A stretch of 64,000 nt of DNA from JALORV01 sp963702595 (GTDB lineage Bacteria > Pseudomonadota > Gammaproteobacteria > Burkholderiales > Burkholderiaceae_F), in NCBI GenBank assembly GCA_963702595.1, contig CAVPDC010000021.1:1-64000 (forward strand), in the 5' to 3' direction. Made by a program: the position numbers and the translations under genes. Each line of letters opens with the position of its first letter. Position 1 is the stretch's first letter. Below, in pieces: positions 44,111-53,535 of the stretch. A model generated the notes under the pieces. It had not been told where the DNA came from, made no database searches, and was given only the letters and a program-made list of their open reading frames with translations.

Positions 44111-45226
44111 CTACTTATCGATGTCCGGCTCGTCCGCGAGTGCGCTGACCCGTGTCCCCTGCGGCGTGAAGGACGCTCCGCGACGGTAATTCTCGCTGTC
44201 CGAGAACGCTGCTTCGGTGGCCAGCGCGGCCGCCTTCGAGAACGGCAAAGGACTCTTGCTCTTTCCGATCTCGAGCCGCTCCGTCACGTCGTTCACCTGC
44301 ACTCGATAACGGGCCAGGTTGTAGAGCAGGTACATCGCGTAGAGATTGTCGGGGTCCTCGTACTCTCCGATATTCTTCCGGAAGTCGCGTGACAGCACCG
44401 ACGGAAAGCGGTTCGGCAAGTCCTTGAACGCCACTTTGTCATCGTCATGCGGATCGACGTAGGTCGAACCCGCGTACTTCCGGTACAGCACGGCGTCCAT
44501 GCCATAGCCGCGGGCGCTCCACTCCTTGATGAGTTTCACCGCCATCTCGGTGGGAATGTTGGCGTTGGCCGCGGCGACCACCCGTCGCCCCGAGAGAATC
44601 TTCGCGCTGCTGACGTCGAGGTCCTTGTAACCGGCGCCATGCTTGAAGGCCGCACCGATGGTCTTGGCGCAGTTTAGGTACAGGTAGTCGTACTTGATTT
44701 CCTTGTCGTGATACGCGGTGTCCCTGGCGCGGCGGTGATAGTCCTCATTGATGCGCTGGAAGAAGGCTGCCAGGGCCGCCTTCTCGGCGGCCGGCACGCC
44801 ATAGACGCGGATGCCGATGACCGAGCGCTTGTAGATTTCGCCGTAGTCGAGACCGAAGGAGGCCGTGTCTCCCAGTGACGAAGTCGTCCTGAACAGGTAC
44901 TCCATCTTCGTAATCCGGACCATCAGGTCCTCGGTGTAATAGCCCTGTGCGTGCTTGCGTGACCGGTCGGCATAGAAGTTGGCCGAGTAGACCTGTTCAT
45001 CGTTGTCCGTCGCATTGCGGATTGCCAGCGCGAGGTGGCCGGCAGAGCCACCATTCGAGGTGCCGTAGCTGATCAGCAGTTCAATGTCGTACGGATCCTG
45101 CCGCAGGAAGGTGGCCATCTCCTCGATGTTCGCGGGCTCGGGCCCGCCCGGCGAGCCGAAGTCGGCGGCCGCAGCACTCGTGGCCAGCGCGAGTCCAGCC
45201 CCCAGGCAACAGAGTCGTGCCTTCAT
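44111..45226 (-). CDS. Exported protein of unknown function
   Basis: 371 aa from the ATG at 45226, with a signal peptide (MKARLCCLGAGLALATSAAA). I do not recognise a family with confidence; YLYLNCAKTIGAAFKH has a conserved-looking NC motif reminiscent of periplasmic Lnb/DUF4105 proteins, and DIELLISYGTSNGGSAGHLALAIR at the N-terminus resembles that superfamily too. It is immediately downstream of the FixJ-type regulator on the same strand (31-base gap), so may be co-transcribed with the histidine kinase pair. Confidence 0.65.
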   Translation of the reverse strand: MKARLCCLGAGLALATSAAAADFGSPGGPEPANIEEMATFLRQDPYDIELLISYGTSNGGSAGHLALAIRNATDNDEQVYSANFYADRSRKHAQGYYTEDLMVRITKMEYLFRTTSSLGDTASFGLDYGEIYKRSVIGIRVYGVPAAEKAALAAFFQRINEDYHRRARDTAYHDKEIKYDYLYLNCAKTIGAAFKHGAGYKDLDVSSAKILSGRRVVAAANANIPTEMAVKLIKEWSARGYGMDAVLYRKYAGSTYVDPHDDDKVAFKDLPNRFPSVLSRDFRKNIGEYEDPDNLYAMYLLYNLARYRVQVNDVTERLEIGKSKSPLPFSKAAALATEAAFSDSENYRRGASFTPQGTRVSALADEPDIDK

Positions 45227-45257
45227 CCTGGACGCGCTCTCGATACCGTTCGCCCGC

Positions 45258-45878
45258 TCAAGCGCCGCGCTTGCGCAACTGTTCCGCGATCTTGCCGAGC
45301 TCGGCGGCGTTGGTCGCGCCCAGCTTCGCCATGACCTGGGCTCGCTGCGCCTTGACCGTGCGTTCCGCGACGCCGAGGTCACCGGCAATCTGCTTGTTGA
45401 GCTTGCCGGCCACGACCCCATCGAGAACCGCGCGCTCGCGCGAGGTGAGCTGCGCGTACCGTGCCTGCAAATCCGAATGGGTGGAGCGGGCGGCCCGCTG
45501 CGCCGCGTCCACCTCGATCGCGTGAGCGACGGCCGCAAACAGAGTCTCGCGTTCGACCGGCTTGGTGAGGAAATCCACCGCACCGGCCTTCATCGCACGC
45601 ACGCCGGTCGGCAGATCGCCATGCCCGGTGAGAAAGATCACCGGCAGCCGGACTCCATGTCGCTTGAGGGCCTCCTGCAGGTCGAGCCCGGAGGGCCCCG
45701 GCATGCGCAGGTCCAGCACCAGGCAGCCCGGGGCATCGCCCGGCGGCTCCAGCAGGAAGTCGCCCGCGGAGGCGTAGGTCTGGACCCGATAGCCCGCGGC
45801 CGTCAGCAGCCGCTGCAGGGCGTCGCGCAACGACTCGTCGTCGTCGACGAGGTGGATCACCGCGTGCGAAGAAGTCAT
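45258..45878 (-). CDS. FixJ/NarL-type response regulator
   Basis: 206 aa. Receiver domain: HLVDDDESLRDALQRLLTA, Asp in CLVLDLRMPGPSGLDL, FLTGHG, FLTKPV. C-terminal LuxR HTH starts at about 140 (YAQLTSRERAVLDGVVAGKLNKQ, then AERTVKAQRAQVMAKLG). Its start ATGA overlaps the kinase stop, so the pair is translationally coupled. Regulon unknown; the neighbouring 371-aa exported protein is the nearest candidate. Confidence 0.92.
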   Translation of the reverse strand: MTSSHAVIHLVDDDESLRDALQRLLTAAGYRVQTYASAGDFLLEPPGDAPGCLVLDLRMPGPSGLDLQEALKRHGVRLPVIFLTGHGDLPTGVRAMKAGAVDFLTKPVERETLFAAVAHAIEVDAAQRAARSTHSDLQARYAQLTSRERAVLDGVVAGKLNKQIAGDLGVAERTVKAQRAQVMAKLGATNAAELGKIAEQLRKRGA

Positions 45879-47800
45879 GGTGTATCGATCACAGGTTGCT
45901 CCCCGCGATCGGCCGGCGGGGCGACCGGAAGGGTCACGCTGAACTCCGCGCCGACAGCATGGCGGGCGGCAGCGATCGTACCGCCGTGCGCTTCGACGAT
46001 GGAACGTACGATCGACAGCCCAAGTCCCATGCCACCGCTTTTCGTGCTGAAGAACGGATCGAACAGACGTGGCAGATCGCCGACCGCGATGCCGGCGCCG
46101 CTGTCTCGTACCGTCAACTGCACGCCTCGTGGCGTATTGGATGTCTCGACCCGCACACGGCGCCGCTCCGGCGGGAGTCCGGCGCCCGCATCGAAGGCGT
46201 TCAGGATCAAATTGATGATGACCTGCTGGATCTGCACCGGGTCACCCATCATGTCGGCCTGGCGCGCGTCCAGTGCGTAGTCGACGGTCGCGTCGCGGCG
46301 ACGAGCCTCGGCACGCAGAATGGCCGCCACGTCGTCAACGGCCTGGTTCAGGCTGAAGCGGCGTTGCTCGATCTCGTGCCGCGCGAGCAGCGTGCGCAGG
46401 CGCTTGATGACCTCGCTGGCGCGCAGGTCGTCGCGCCGGATGTCGGCCAGGATCTGCAGCAGCTCCTCACGCTCAATCTGGCCGGACTGCACCAGCATCT
46501 CGGCCGCATCCGCGTTGCTGAGGATCGCCCCGAGCGGCTGATTGATCTCGTGTGCGATCGATGCGGTCAGTTCACCGGCCACCGCGAGACGCGACGCATG
46601 CAGAAGCTGCACGCGTTGTGCCTGCAGGCTGACTTCAGCGGCGAGCCGCCGCCGACGCTGCAACAGCAAAGAAACGATCAAAAGGGTCTGGCCGGCCAAC
46701 GCCAAAGCAACGAGCAGCGACTGCCACCAGTAGCGCTGCAGAAATGTCGGTTCGACAAAACGGACTTCGCAGCCGGCGGGCAGGTGCTTTGGATCGAGGC
46801 CGAACCGCGTGAGCTGGCGCGCATCGGCAACGCAATTTGATGGCAGCGGCTCTGCCGGCAGCGAGGCCACGTCGGCAGCCAGTGCCTGCAGCACGAGTTC
46901 ACCGAGCCGCTCGCCGCGCGCCCGGAACGATTCGACGGCGCCGGCAGCAAGCCCGGCTCCCAGGTACGACTCGAACGGACCATAGATCGGGACTGCGCTT
47001 TCGGCGCTCAGTTGGGCGAGCACGTCGCGTGGCACGTACGCCATCCCGCTCGCGTCGGCCAGCAGGCCCACGTACAGCACGATCGTGTCGGGGGACAGCT
47101 GCGCCAGGTGCGCGGCGACGGCGCCCGGCGTCTGACCAGAAAGGACCTCAACAGTGAGGTGGTCGGCATGCGCGGCCAGCGCGCGCTGCGCGCCGGCCAG
47201 CAGCGCCTGGTCCCACGGAGCCGTCCCGGCGATGACGATCGCCCGTCGCGCAGCGGGTTGCAGCGACAGGGCGATACGCAGGGTTTGCGCGAAGTCGACC
47301 TCGGCCGGCACACCCGCGAGCCGGGCGTCGGCCGGCAGCTGACGCGCATACTGCGCGGCGACGAAGTTGTAGACGGCCGGCGTATCGGGCCAGTACCGCG
47401 CGCCATGGCGCAAATAGAACTCCACGGCCGGCTCGGTGACGAGCACGATCGCATCGATACGAACGCCGTCGTACTTGCGAGCAAGCAGTTCGGCGAGCTG
47501 GTGATCCGGCCGGGCGGAGAAACGCAGCGTGTCGAGCGATTCGTACAGCCAGTTGACCGGCGCCTGCCGGTGCTTCGCGATGGCACCGCGCATGGCGGCA
47601 TCGATGGCAACGAAGGCCGGCAAGTAGGGATCGGTCCCGGTGATGACCAGCACTTGCGCTGCGTCCGTCGGCTTGCGACCAGGCGCCGTGGCGGCCGACG
47701 CGGTCGCCACGGCGGCGGCCAGCAGGCAGAAGGCCAGCAGGCAGAAAAGCGGCAGTCTGACCGCCGCGAGTTTCGACGGACGGCTTGAGGGTGGAGTCAC
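45875..47800 (-). CDS. Sensor histidine kinase with periplasmic substrate-binding-like sensor
   Basis: 641 aa. Signal/TM at the N-terminus, then a periplasmic ABC-binding-protein-like sensor (residues about 45-345), a second TM (about 360-380, LLVALALAGQTLLIVSLLL), and a kinase core with the H-box SIAHEINQPLGAILSN, N-box LILNAFDAG and G-boxes RDSGAGIAV and GGMGLGLSI. This is the fused sensor type in which ligand binding outside controls autophosphorylation. Cognate regulator is the overlapping FixJ-type gene. Ligand unknown. Confidence 0.92.
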   Translation of the reverse strand: MTPPSSRPSKLAAVRLPLFCLLAFCLLAAAVATASAATAPGRKPTDAAQVLVITGTDPYLPAFVAIDAAMRGAIAKHRQAPVNWLYESLDTLRFSARPDHQLAELLARKYDGVRIDAIVLVTEPAVEFYLRHGARYWPDTPAVYNFVAAQYARQLPADARLAGVPAEVDFAQTLRIALSLQPAARRAIVIAGTAPWDQALLAGAQRALAAHADHLTVEVLSGQTPGAVAAHLAQLSPDTIVLYVGLLADASGMAYVPRDVLAQLSAESAVPIYGPFESYLGAGLAAGAVESFRARGERLGELVLQALAADVASLPAEPLPSNCVADARQLTRFGLDPKHLPAGCEVRFVEPTFLQRYWWQSLLVALALAGQTLLIVSLLLQRRRRLAAEVSLQAQRVQLLHASRLAVAGELTASIAHEINQPLGAILSNADAAEMLVQSGQIEREELLQILADIRRDDLRASEVIKRLRTLLARHEIEQRRFSLNQAVDDVAAILRAEARRRDATVDYALDARQADMMGDPVQIQQVIINLILNAFDAGAGLPPERRRVRVETSNTPRGVQLTVRDSGAGIAVGDLPRLFDPFFSTKSGGMGLGLSIVRSIVEAHGGTIAAARHAVGAEFSVTLPVAPPADRGEQPVIDTP

Positions 47801-47888
47801 CGCGGCACTCTACTGCACCGCAGACGTGGCGGCGGAACGTCAGTGACGGGCACTGAAAGGTACGGTGAAACGGCGCGCCGGCGTGCCT

Positions 47889-48965
47889 TCAGGTGCGGCC
47901 AGTCTGCGGCCGGGCCGGCGCCGCGGCGCGATGAAACCACCACACGGAAAGAATGGCCGCCAGCAGCGCGAAGAAGGCCGCAAGGCCGCTGAACAGCGCG
48001 CCGACCTCGGTCTGCTGCCGTTCCATTGCGAGCTTCGCGTTCAGGTTCTGGTACACGGTGCGCAGGTCGGCCGCCGTGCCGGCGTGGAAGTACTCGCCGC
48101 CGGTGACCTTGGCGATCGCCTTCAGCGTTTCCTCGTCGAGCCGCACGTAAATCTGATAGTCCTCGAAGCCGATCGTCGTGCCTTGCAGCGTGCCGAAGCC
48201 CACGGTGTAGACGCGCACACCGCGGTCTGCTGCCATCTTGGCAATGGCGATCGGGTCCGGGCCCGTCGTGCGCCGCCCGTCTGAGAGCAGGATGATCACG
48301 CCCGACGTAAAGGAGCCCGGCGCGACCGGCTCGCGTGTCGGCCGCTCCGCTTCGGTCTTGCGCGCGCTGTCGAGTGATACGCCGGCATGCCTCATCGACA
48401 TCGCCACCGACTCGAGGTCGAGTCCGTCGTCCGGGAACAGCAGCCCGAGCGCTAGGATCAGGCCGCTGCCCGTGGCAGTCGCGCGCTGTAGCTGGAAGCG
48501 GTCGATCGCCGCCGTCATGTCGGCCTTGTTCTCGGTTGGCGTCTGCACGACAGCCGCGGTGCCGGCGAACGAGACAATGCCGAGCCGCACCGTCGGCGGC
48601 AATTCGTCGATGAACGCCTTGGCGGCGTTCTGCGCCGCGACCAGGCGGCTCGGCTCGACGTCGGTGGCGCGCATGCTGAGCGAGACGTCCATGGCCATCG
48701 CGATCGTCATGAATTGCGACGGCAGCACGACAGATGCCGAGGGCCTGGCCAGCGCGAAGATGGCAGTCGTCACCGCCAACAGCAGCAGCAACGGCGGTAT
48801 GTGGCGACGGATGCGATGGCCCGGACCAAGCGCCTCGCGAACCAGCGTGAGGCTGGCGTATCGCACAGCCAGCCGCTTGCGCCGCCGCAGCGCCGCGATG
48901 TAGGCGGCGACCAGCATGGGAACCAGCAGCAGCAGCCAGAGCATCTCCGGCCACAGGAAGCGCAT
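47889..48965 (-). CDS. BatA-like VWA-domain membrane protein
   Basis: 358 aa. Two N-terminal membrane segments (MLWLLLLVPMLVAAYIAAL and IPPLLLLLAVTTAIFALARP), a periplasm-facing VWA domain with the MIDAS AMAMDVSLSMRATD and LLSDGRRTTGPDP, and a C-terminal membrane segment (FFALLAAILSVWW). Closely related to the frameshifted gene at 52373-53415: both share the FLWP-LLWLLL start and the GPDP-YTVG-GT series. It is encoded in the opposite direction to the MoxR operon. Confidence 0.88.
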   Translation of the reverse strand: MRFLWPEMLWLLLLVPMLVAAYIAALRRRKRLAVRYASLTLVREALGPGHRIRRHIPPLLLLLAVTTAIFALARPSASVVLPSQFMTIAMAMDVSLSMRATDVEPSRLVAAQNAAKAFIDELPPTVRLGIVSFAGTAAVVQTPTENKADMTAAIDRFQLQRATATGSGLILALGLLFPDDGLDLESVAMSMRHAGVSLDSARKTEAERPTREPVAPGSFTSGVIILLSDGRRTTGPDPIAIAKMAADRGVRVYTVGFGTLQGTTIGFEDYQIYVRLDEETLKAIAKVTGGEYFHAGTAADLRTVYQNLNAKLAMERQQTEVGALFSGLAAFFALLAAILSVWWFHRAAAPARPQTGRT

Positions 48966-49129
48966 CGACAATCCTCGAAGAACCTTTTGTCGGGAGCCCG
49001 GCACAAAGTCAGGTGCGCCGGACCTTCGCAATCACTCTATCACTGACCGTTGTGGCGGCAGAAAGTGCAGTGTGCGCGCGAGGGTTTCTACGACGAAGGT
49101 CATACCGTGAGGGCGTGAGCGGCCTGTAC

Positions 49130-49143
49130 CATGACGCGTCATG
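49130..49143. promoter_or_regulatory. 14-base perfect palindrome in a divergent region
   Basis: CATGACGCGTCATG is a perfect palindrome between the divergent VWA (47889-48965, -) and S1C protease (49264-50220, +) genes. It could be an operator for both, but is short and unsupported by a second copy. Confidence 0.3.
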
Positions 49144-49263
49144 CGACGCCGTGCCCCTGCGCCGGGCGCGGGCTTGGGGCTTTTTGCCGCACTTCGAGCC
49201 CCCGTGCCGCGGACGACGTGATACCTTTTTTCCGTTGCAAATCCGGGCGGACATGGAACACGC

Positions 49264-50220
49264 ATGAAGAAGTCGGCGCTCTACAGCAGTGCGCACCGGC
49301 ACGGCAAGGGAGGCTCCGCCGAGCCTGGCCAAGGTGAGCGCCGCGGTGCCGTGCCCGCCGACGCCGCGCCCGCCGCGCCGCAGGATCCGGTCGCATCGTC
49401 GCGTCCCAGCGGCCCTGTGCGGTTCCTGCAGCGGCACGATCGCACGCTGCTTTTCCTGGCCGGTCTCGGCTGCGCGCTGGGTCTGCTGCTGGCGCGCGAT
49501 GCCTTCCGCCCCAAGGCCGTGGCGCTGACCCAGGAGCACATCGACAAGGCCGTGCTGCACACGCTTGAGAACAAGACTCTGCCGTCGCGCGCGGCCAGGG
49601 CAGCCGACGCCGTGATGCCGGCGGTCGTGCGGGTGCAGGGCTACAACGGCGAAGAAAACGACGAACCGGGTTCCGGCGTACAGATGGAAGGCGTCGGCTC
49701 GGGCGTGGTGATCGTCGACAACGGCGTGATCCTGACCAACCTGCATGTCGTCGCCGGGGCCAAGCGCGTGACGGTGAAGTTCTTCGACGGCAGCGAGTCC
49801 GACGTTGAAATGGTGCGTGCGTATCCGGAGAACGATCTCGCCGTCATCAAGGCGAAGAAGGTGCCGGACGACCTGGAGTCCGCCACGCTGGGCTCGACGG
49901 CCAATCTGCGGCCGGGCGATGAAGTGGTGGCGGTCGGTTTCCCGTTTGGCATCGGGCCGTCGACGTCAGCCGGCGTTGTTTCCGGGCTCGACCGGAGCTT
50001 TCGTTCGCCCGAGGGCAAGCAGGTGATGACGGGCCTGATCCAGTTCGACGCCGCGGCCAATCCGGGCAACTCCGGCGGGCCGCTGGTCACGATGGACGGC
50101 GAGGTCATTGGCATCGTCACGGCGATTCTCAACCCGACTCCGGCACGCACGTTCATCGGCATTGGCTTTGCGGCGACGATCGAAAGCGCGGGGGGTGCGG
50201 TGGGCATTCCTCCCTTTTAA
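49264..50220 (+). CDS. S1C (HtrA/Deg-like) serine protease without PDZ domain
   Basis: 318 aa. A single membrane anchor (TLLFLAGLGCALGLLLA, about 61-77) follows a basic 55-residue N-terminus. The trypsin-fold triad is complete: H161 (TNLHVV), D191 (ENDLAVI) and S270 (NPGNSGGPL). No PDZ domain follows; the protein ends about 28 residues after the last catalytic strand, which is usual for MoxR-linked members. Probably a periplasmic protease acting with the downstream MoxR-DUF58-VWA set. Confidence 0.9.
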   Translation: MKKSALYSSAHRHGKGGSAEPGQGERRGAVPADAAPAAPQDPVASSRPSGPVRFLQRHDRTLLFLAGLGCALGLLLARDAFRPKAVALTQEHIDKAVLHTLENKTLPSRAARAADAVMPAVVRVQGYNGEENDEPGSGVQMEGVGSGVVIVDNGVILTNLHVVAGAKRVTVKFFDGSESDVEMVRAYPENDLAVIKAKKVPDDLESATLGSTANLRPGDEVVAVGFPFGIGPSTSAGVVSGLDRSFRSPEGKQVMTGLIQFDAAANPGNSGGPLVTMDGEVIGIVTAILNPTPARTFIGIGFAATIESAGGAVGIPPF

Positions 50221-50224
50221 ACAA

Positions 50225-50255
50225 CGCGCAAAAGTGACAACCCTACTTTTGCGCG
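50225..50255. repeat. 11-bp inverted repeat between protease and moxR
   Basis: CGCGCAAAAGT at 50225-50235 is mirrored exactly by ACTTTTGCGCG at 50245-50255, nine-base loop. It lies five bases after the protease stop codon and could be an operator or transcript-end stem. Confidence 0.5.
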
Positions 50256-50265
50256 GAATAGTTAG

Positions 50266-50297
50266 AAAAATTCGCTGGCGGAGCCGGACGAATTTTT
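50266..50297. terminator. Hairpin with A/T-ended stem before moxR
   Basis: AAAAATTCG (50266-50274) pairs with CGAATTTTT (50289-50297) with GGC-GGA-GCC inside the loop; the stem ends in a T-run, so it can act as a terminator or attenuator in either direction. It sits 28 bases before the moxR start. Confidence 0.55.
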
Positions 50298-50325
50298 CAG
50301 CACAACCGCAAGTAAAGGCAGAACC

Positions 50326-51339
50326 ATGAGCGAGATGATCAAGGCGAAGGAAACCGGCGACCTGATGCAGCGCGTGCTCTATGAGGTCAAGCGCATCGTC
50401 GTCGGGCAGGACCACTTCCTCGAGCGCGTGCTGGTCGCGATTCTGGCGCAGGGCCACTTGCTGGTCGAAGGCGTGCCGGGGCTGGCGAAGACGCTGACGG
50501 TCAACACGCTGGCGAAGACGATCCGCGGCACGTTCAAGCGCATCCAGTTCACGCCGGACCTGCTGCCGGCTGACCTCGTCGGCACGCGCATGTACAACCA
50601 GAAGTCGGGCGAGTTCTCCACGGTGCTCGGGCCGGTGTTCGCCAACCTGCTGCTCGCCGACGAGATCAACCGCGCGCCGGCCAAGGTACAGAGCGCGCTG
50701 CTCGAAGTGATGCAGGAGCGCCAGGTCACGATCGCCGGCGAATCGCACAAGGTGCCGGAGCCGTTCCTGGTGATGGCCACGCAGAACCCGATCGAGACCG
50801 AGGGCACCTATCCGCTGCCCGAGGCACAGGTCGACCGCTTCATGATGAAGGTGCTGGTCGGCTACCCGAACGAGGAAGAAGAGTTCGTCATCGTCGAGCG
50901 TGTGACCGGCGCCGCGACGGCCGTCTCGGCGGTGTGCACGACGCAGCAGCTCGCTGAACTACAGCAGCAGTGCCGCAAGATCTACGTCGACCCGAACCTG
51001 ATCCAGTACGCGGTCAAGCTCGTCGCCGCGACGCGCCGCCCCGAGCAGTACGGGCTGAAGGATCTCGACCGCTACCTGACCTTCGGGGCCAGCCCGCGCG
51101 CGACGATCAACATGATCGAGGGAGCGCGTGCGATCGCGTTCCTGCGCGGGCGCGGCTACGTGCTACCCGAGGATGTCATCGACCTCGTGCCCGACGTGCT
51201 GCGGCACCGGCTGGTGCTGAGCTACGAGGCGCTCTCGGACGGTCAGACGGCCGATGCGCTGATCATGCGAGTCCTAAAAACCATCCAGGCGCCGGAAGCG
51301 CCACTCGAAAGCCATGTTCGGGTGGCGGCGGGCGCCTAA
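50326..51339 (+). CDS. MoxR-family AAA ATPase
   Basis: 337 aa. Walker A GVPGLAKTLTVNTL, Walker B LLLADEINRAPAKVQ, sensor-1 VMATQNPIETEGTYPLPEAQ, and the C-terminal lid (RYLTFGASPRATINMIEGA). MoxR chaperone-like ATPases work with VWA proteins; here the DUF58 and VWA genes follow. Stop lies within the start of the DUF58 gene (26-base overlap). Confidence 0.95.
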   Translation: MSEMIKAKETGDLMQRVLYEVKRIVVGQDHFLERVLVAILAQGHLLVEGVPGLAKTLTVNTLAKTIRGTFKRIQFTPDLLPADLVGTRMYNQKSGEFSTVLGPVFANLLLADEINRAPAKVQSALLEVMQERQVTIAGESHKVPEPFLVMATQNPIETEGTYPLPEAQVDRFMMKVLVGYPNEEEEFVIVERVTGAATAVSAVCTTQQLAELQQQCRKIYVDPNLIQYAVKLVAATRRPEQYGLKDLDRYLTFGASPRATINMIEGARAIAFLRGRGYVLPEDVIDLVPDVLRHRLVLSYEALSDGQTADALIMRVLKTIQAPEAPLESHVRVAAGA

Positions 51340-52363
51340 GCAGCCTGCGGTCGCCGGCACGGTCGCGCCCGGCGTCGGCGCGGCGGCCAATGAGGCCGTC
51401 GCGGATGGCGCGCGCCTACGCCGCCGCAACGACCCGGAACGGATGCTGCGCCGGCTCGAGTGGACGGTGCTGCGCCGGCTCGACGGCTTGTTGCAGGGCG
51501 ACTACCGGACGCTGTTCCGCGGCTTCGGCCTCGACCTCGCCGACCTGCGCGAGTACCAGCTGAGCGACGACGTGCGCTACATCGACTGGAACGTCACCGC
51601 GCGGCTCGCGGTGCCTCATGTGCGCGAGTTCCAGGAGGATCGCGAGGTCGCCGCCTGGTTCCTGCTCGACCTCTCGGCCTCGGTCGACTTCGGCTCCGGC
51701 GACGTGCGCAAGCGCATGTTGTCGACCGAGCTGGTGGCGGTACTGGCGCGGCTTTTCACGCGCTACGGCAATCGCATCGGCGCGGTGCTTCATGCTGAGG
51801 GCGTCGACGAGGTCATTCCCGCCCGCAACGGCCGCCGCCATGTGCTGCACGTGCTCGATCGCATCGGCCTGGTCGCTGCGCCGGCGCGTCGCCAGAACGG
51901 ACGACTGACCGATCTCTCGCAGCTCCTCGCCTTCGCCCAACCGGTCATCAAGCGGCGCTCGGTCGTGTTCGTCGTCTCGGACTTCATCAGTGCGCCCGGC
52001 TGGGGCCGGCGGCTGGCGCAGCTCGCCCGACGGCACGAGGTGGTCGCGGTGCGGCTCTACGACCCGCTCGAGGTCGAACTTCCGGACCTCGGGCTCATCG
52101 TCATGCAGGATGCCGAAACCGGTGAGCAGCTCACGGTCGACACACACGATCGCGCGTTCCGCCGCCGCTTCGCCGAGGCCGCCGCGCGGCGCGAGGCCGA
52201 ATTGCGCGCCGGGCTCGCGGAAGCGGGCGTGGATTGTCTTGAACTCGCGACCGACGAGCCGCTTGACGCCGCGTTGTTGCGCTTCACGCAGTTGCGCAAG
52301 CGGCGCAGCCAGCTTGCGGCCGGTGGCGTGCCGGCGATCGTGGCCCGGCGCCAGTTGCGCTGA
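51314..52363 (+). CDS. DUF58 domain protein
   Basis: 349 aa. DUF58 core with GDYRTLFRGFGLDLADLREYQ, DVRYIDWNVTARL and VREFQEDREVAAWFLLDLSASVDFGSG. The region around ALFT-type MIDAS (LDLSASVDFGSG) resembles a degenerate VWA. Second gene of the MoxR operon; expected to be an assembly partner for MoxR. The N-terminal 40 residues are low complexity and could be trimmed if a later start is used. Confidence 0.88.
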   Translation: MFGWRRAPKQPAVAGTVAPGVGAAANEAVADGARLRRRNDPERMLRRLEWTVLRRLDGLLQGDYRTLFRGFGLDLADLREYQLSDDVRYIDWNVTARLAVPHVREFQEDREVAAWFLLDLSASVDFGSGDVRKRMLSTELVAVLARLFTRYGNRIGAVLHAEGVDEVIPARNGRRHVLHVLDRIGLVAAPARRQNGRLTDLSQLLAFAQPVIKRRSVVFVVSDFISAPGWGRRLAQLARRHEVVAVRLYDPLEVELPDLGLIVMQDAETGEQLTVDTHDRAFRRRFAEAAARREAELRAGLAEAGVDCLELATDEPLDAALLRFTQLRKRRSQLAAGGVPAIVARRQLR

Positions 52364-52372
52364 CTCCGATGG

Positions 52373-53415
52373 GTGACAGCCTACGCCCTCACGTTCCTGT
52401 GGCCGCGGCTGCTGTGGCTGCTGCTGGCACTGCCGCTCGTAGTCGGGTTCTATGTCGGCGTGCTGGCCTGGCGCCGGCGCGGTGCGGCGCGCTATTCCAG
52501 CCTCGTGCCGGTCGACACCACCGGCACGGCCGCTGGCGTCGCGTCGTGCCGCCGCTGCTGTGGCTCGCGGGACTCGCGGCACTGCTGCTCGCGGTGGCGC
52601 GACCGCAGGCCACGCTGACGCTGCCGTCGCGTGTCGACACGGTGATCCTTGCCGTCGACATGTCGGGCAGCATGAAGGCCACCGATGTCGCGCCGACGCG
52701 CATGGCGGCCGCACGCGACGCCGCCCAGGCTTTCGTCAACGAACAACCGGAACACGTGCGCATCGGCGTCATCGGCATCGCGGCGGCCGCGGCCGTCCTG
52801 CAATCGCCGACCAACAAGCGCGAAGACATCCTGGCGGCCATCGAAAGGCTCGAGCCGCAGCGCGGCACCGCGCTCGGCGGTGGCCTCGTCATTGCGCTCG
52901 ACACTGCGCTGCCCGGTGCGCGCATCGACGTCGACGGATTCATCAATCCGCGCAAGGACCGGCCGCCGCCGCTCGACAAGGCGAAGGACGACGAAGCCAA
53001 GTCCATCGCGCCCGGCGAGAACACGTCGGCCGCCATCGTCCTGCTGAGCGATGGCCAGAGCAACGTCGGGCCTGATCCGCAGAAGGCCGCGGAGCTCGCC
53101 GCGAAGCACGGCGTCAGGATCTACACGGTGGGGCTGGGAACGCCGGAGGGGACGGTCGTCAAGGTCGACGGCTGGTCGATGCGCACGCGGCTCGACGAAG
53201 ACGCGCTGCAGAAGATCGCCTCGACGACGATGGGCGAGTACTTTCGCGCACCGAGTGCCAACGAGCTGAAGAAGATCTACCGTGCCCTGGGCTCGAAGCT
53301 GGCGTTCGAGAAGCAGCGGCCGACGGAAGTGACCGCGGTGTTCGCCGGCCTCGGCGCGCTGCTCGCGGCGGCGGCGGCCATGCTGTCGCTGCTCTGGTTC
53401 AACCGTATCCTGTAG
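52373..53415 (+). pseudogene. BatA-like VWA-domain protein, split by one base
   Basis: From a GTG at 52373 the frame reads LTFLWPRLLWLLLALPLVVG and RYSSLVPVDTTGT, exactly the BatA start; it then loses phase near 52530. The other frame (to 53415) continues RWRRVVPPLLWLAGLAALL, TVILAVDMSGSMKATD (MIDAS), LLSDGQSNVGPDPQ, YTVGLGTPEGT and a C-terminal membrane segment. One inserted base near 52530 would restore about 348 aa. Whether real or a sequencing slip is unclear. Third gene of the MoxR operon. Confidence 0.8.
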
Positions 53416-53535
53416 CCAGCACGCCACGCCTCGGCGGTGCGCGATACATAGTGCGCACCTGTACGGCAAGCCACTAGACTTTCTGCCCCGGTCGCGCGGC
53501 GCGTGTATTGAAACCTCCGGAAGGCGAATGGATTC

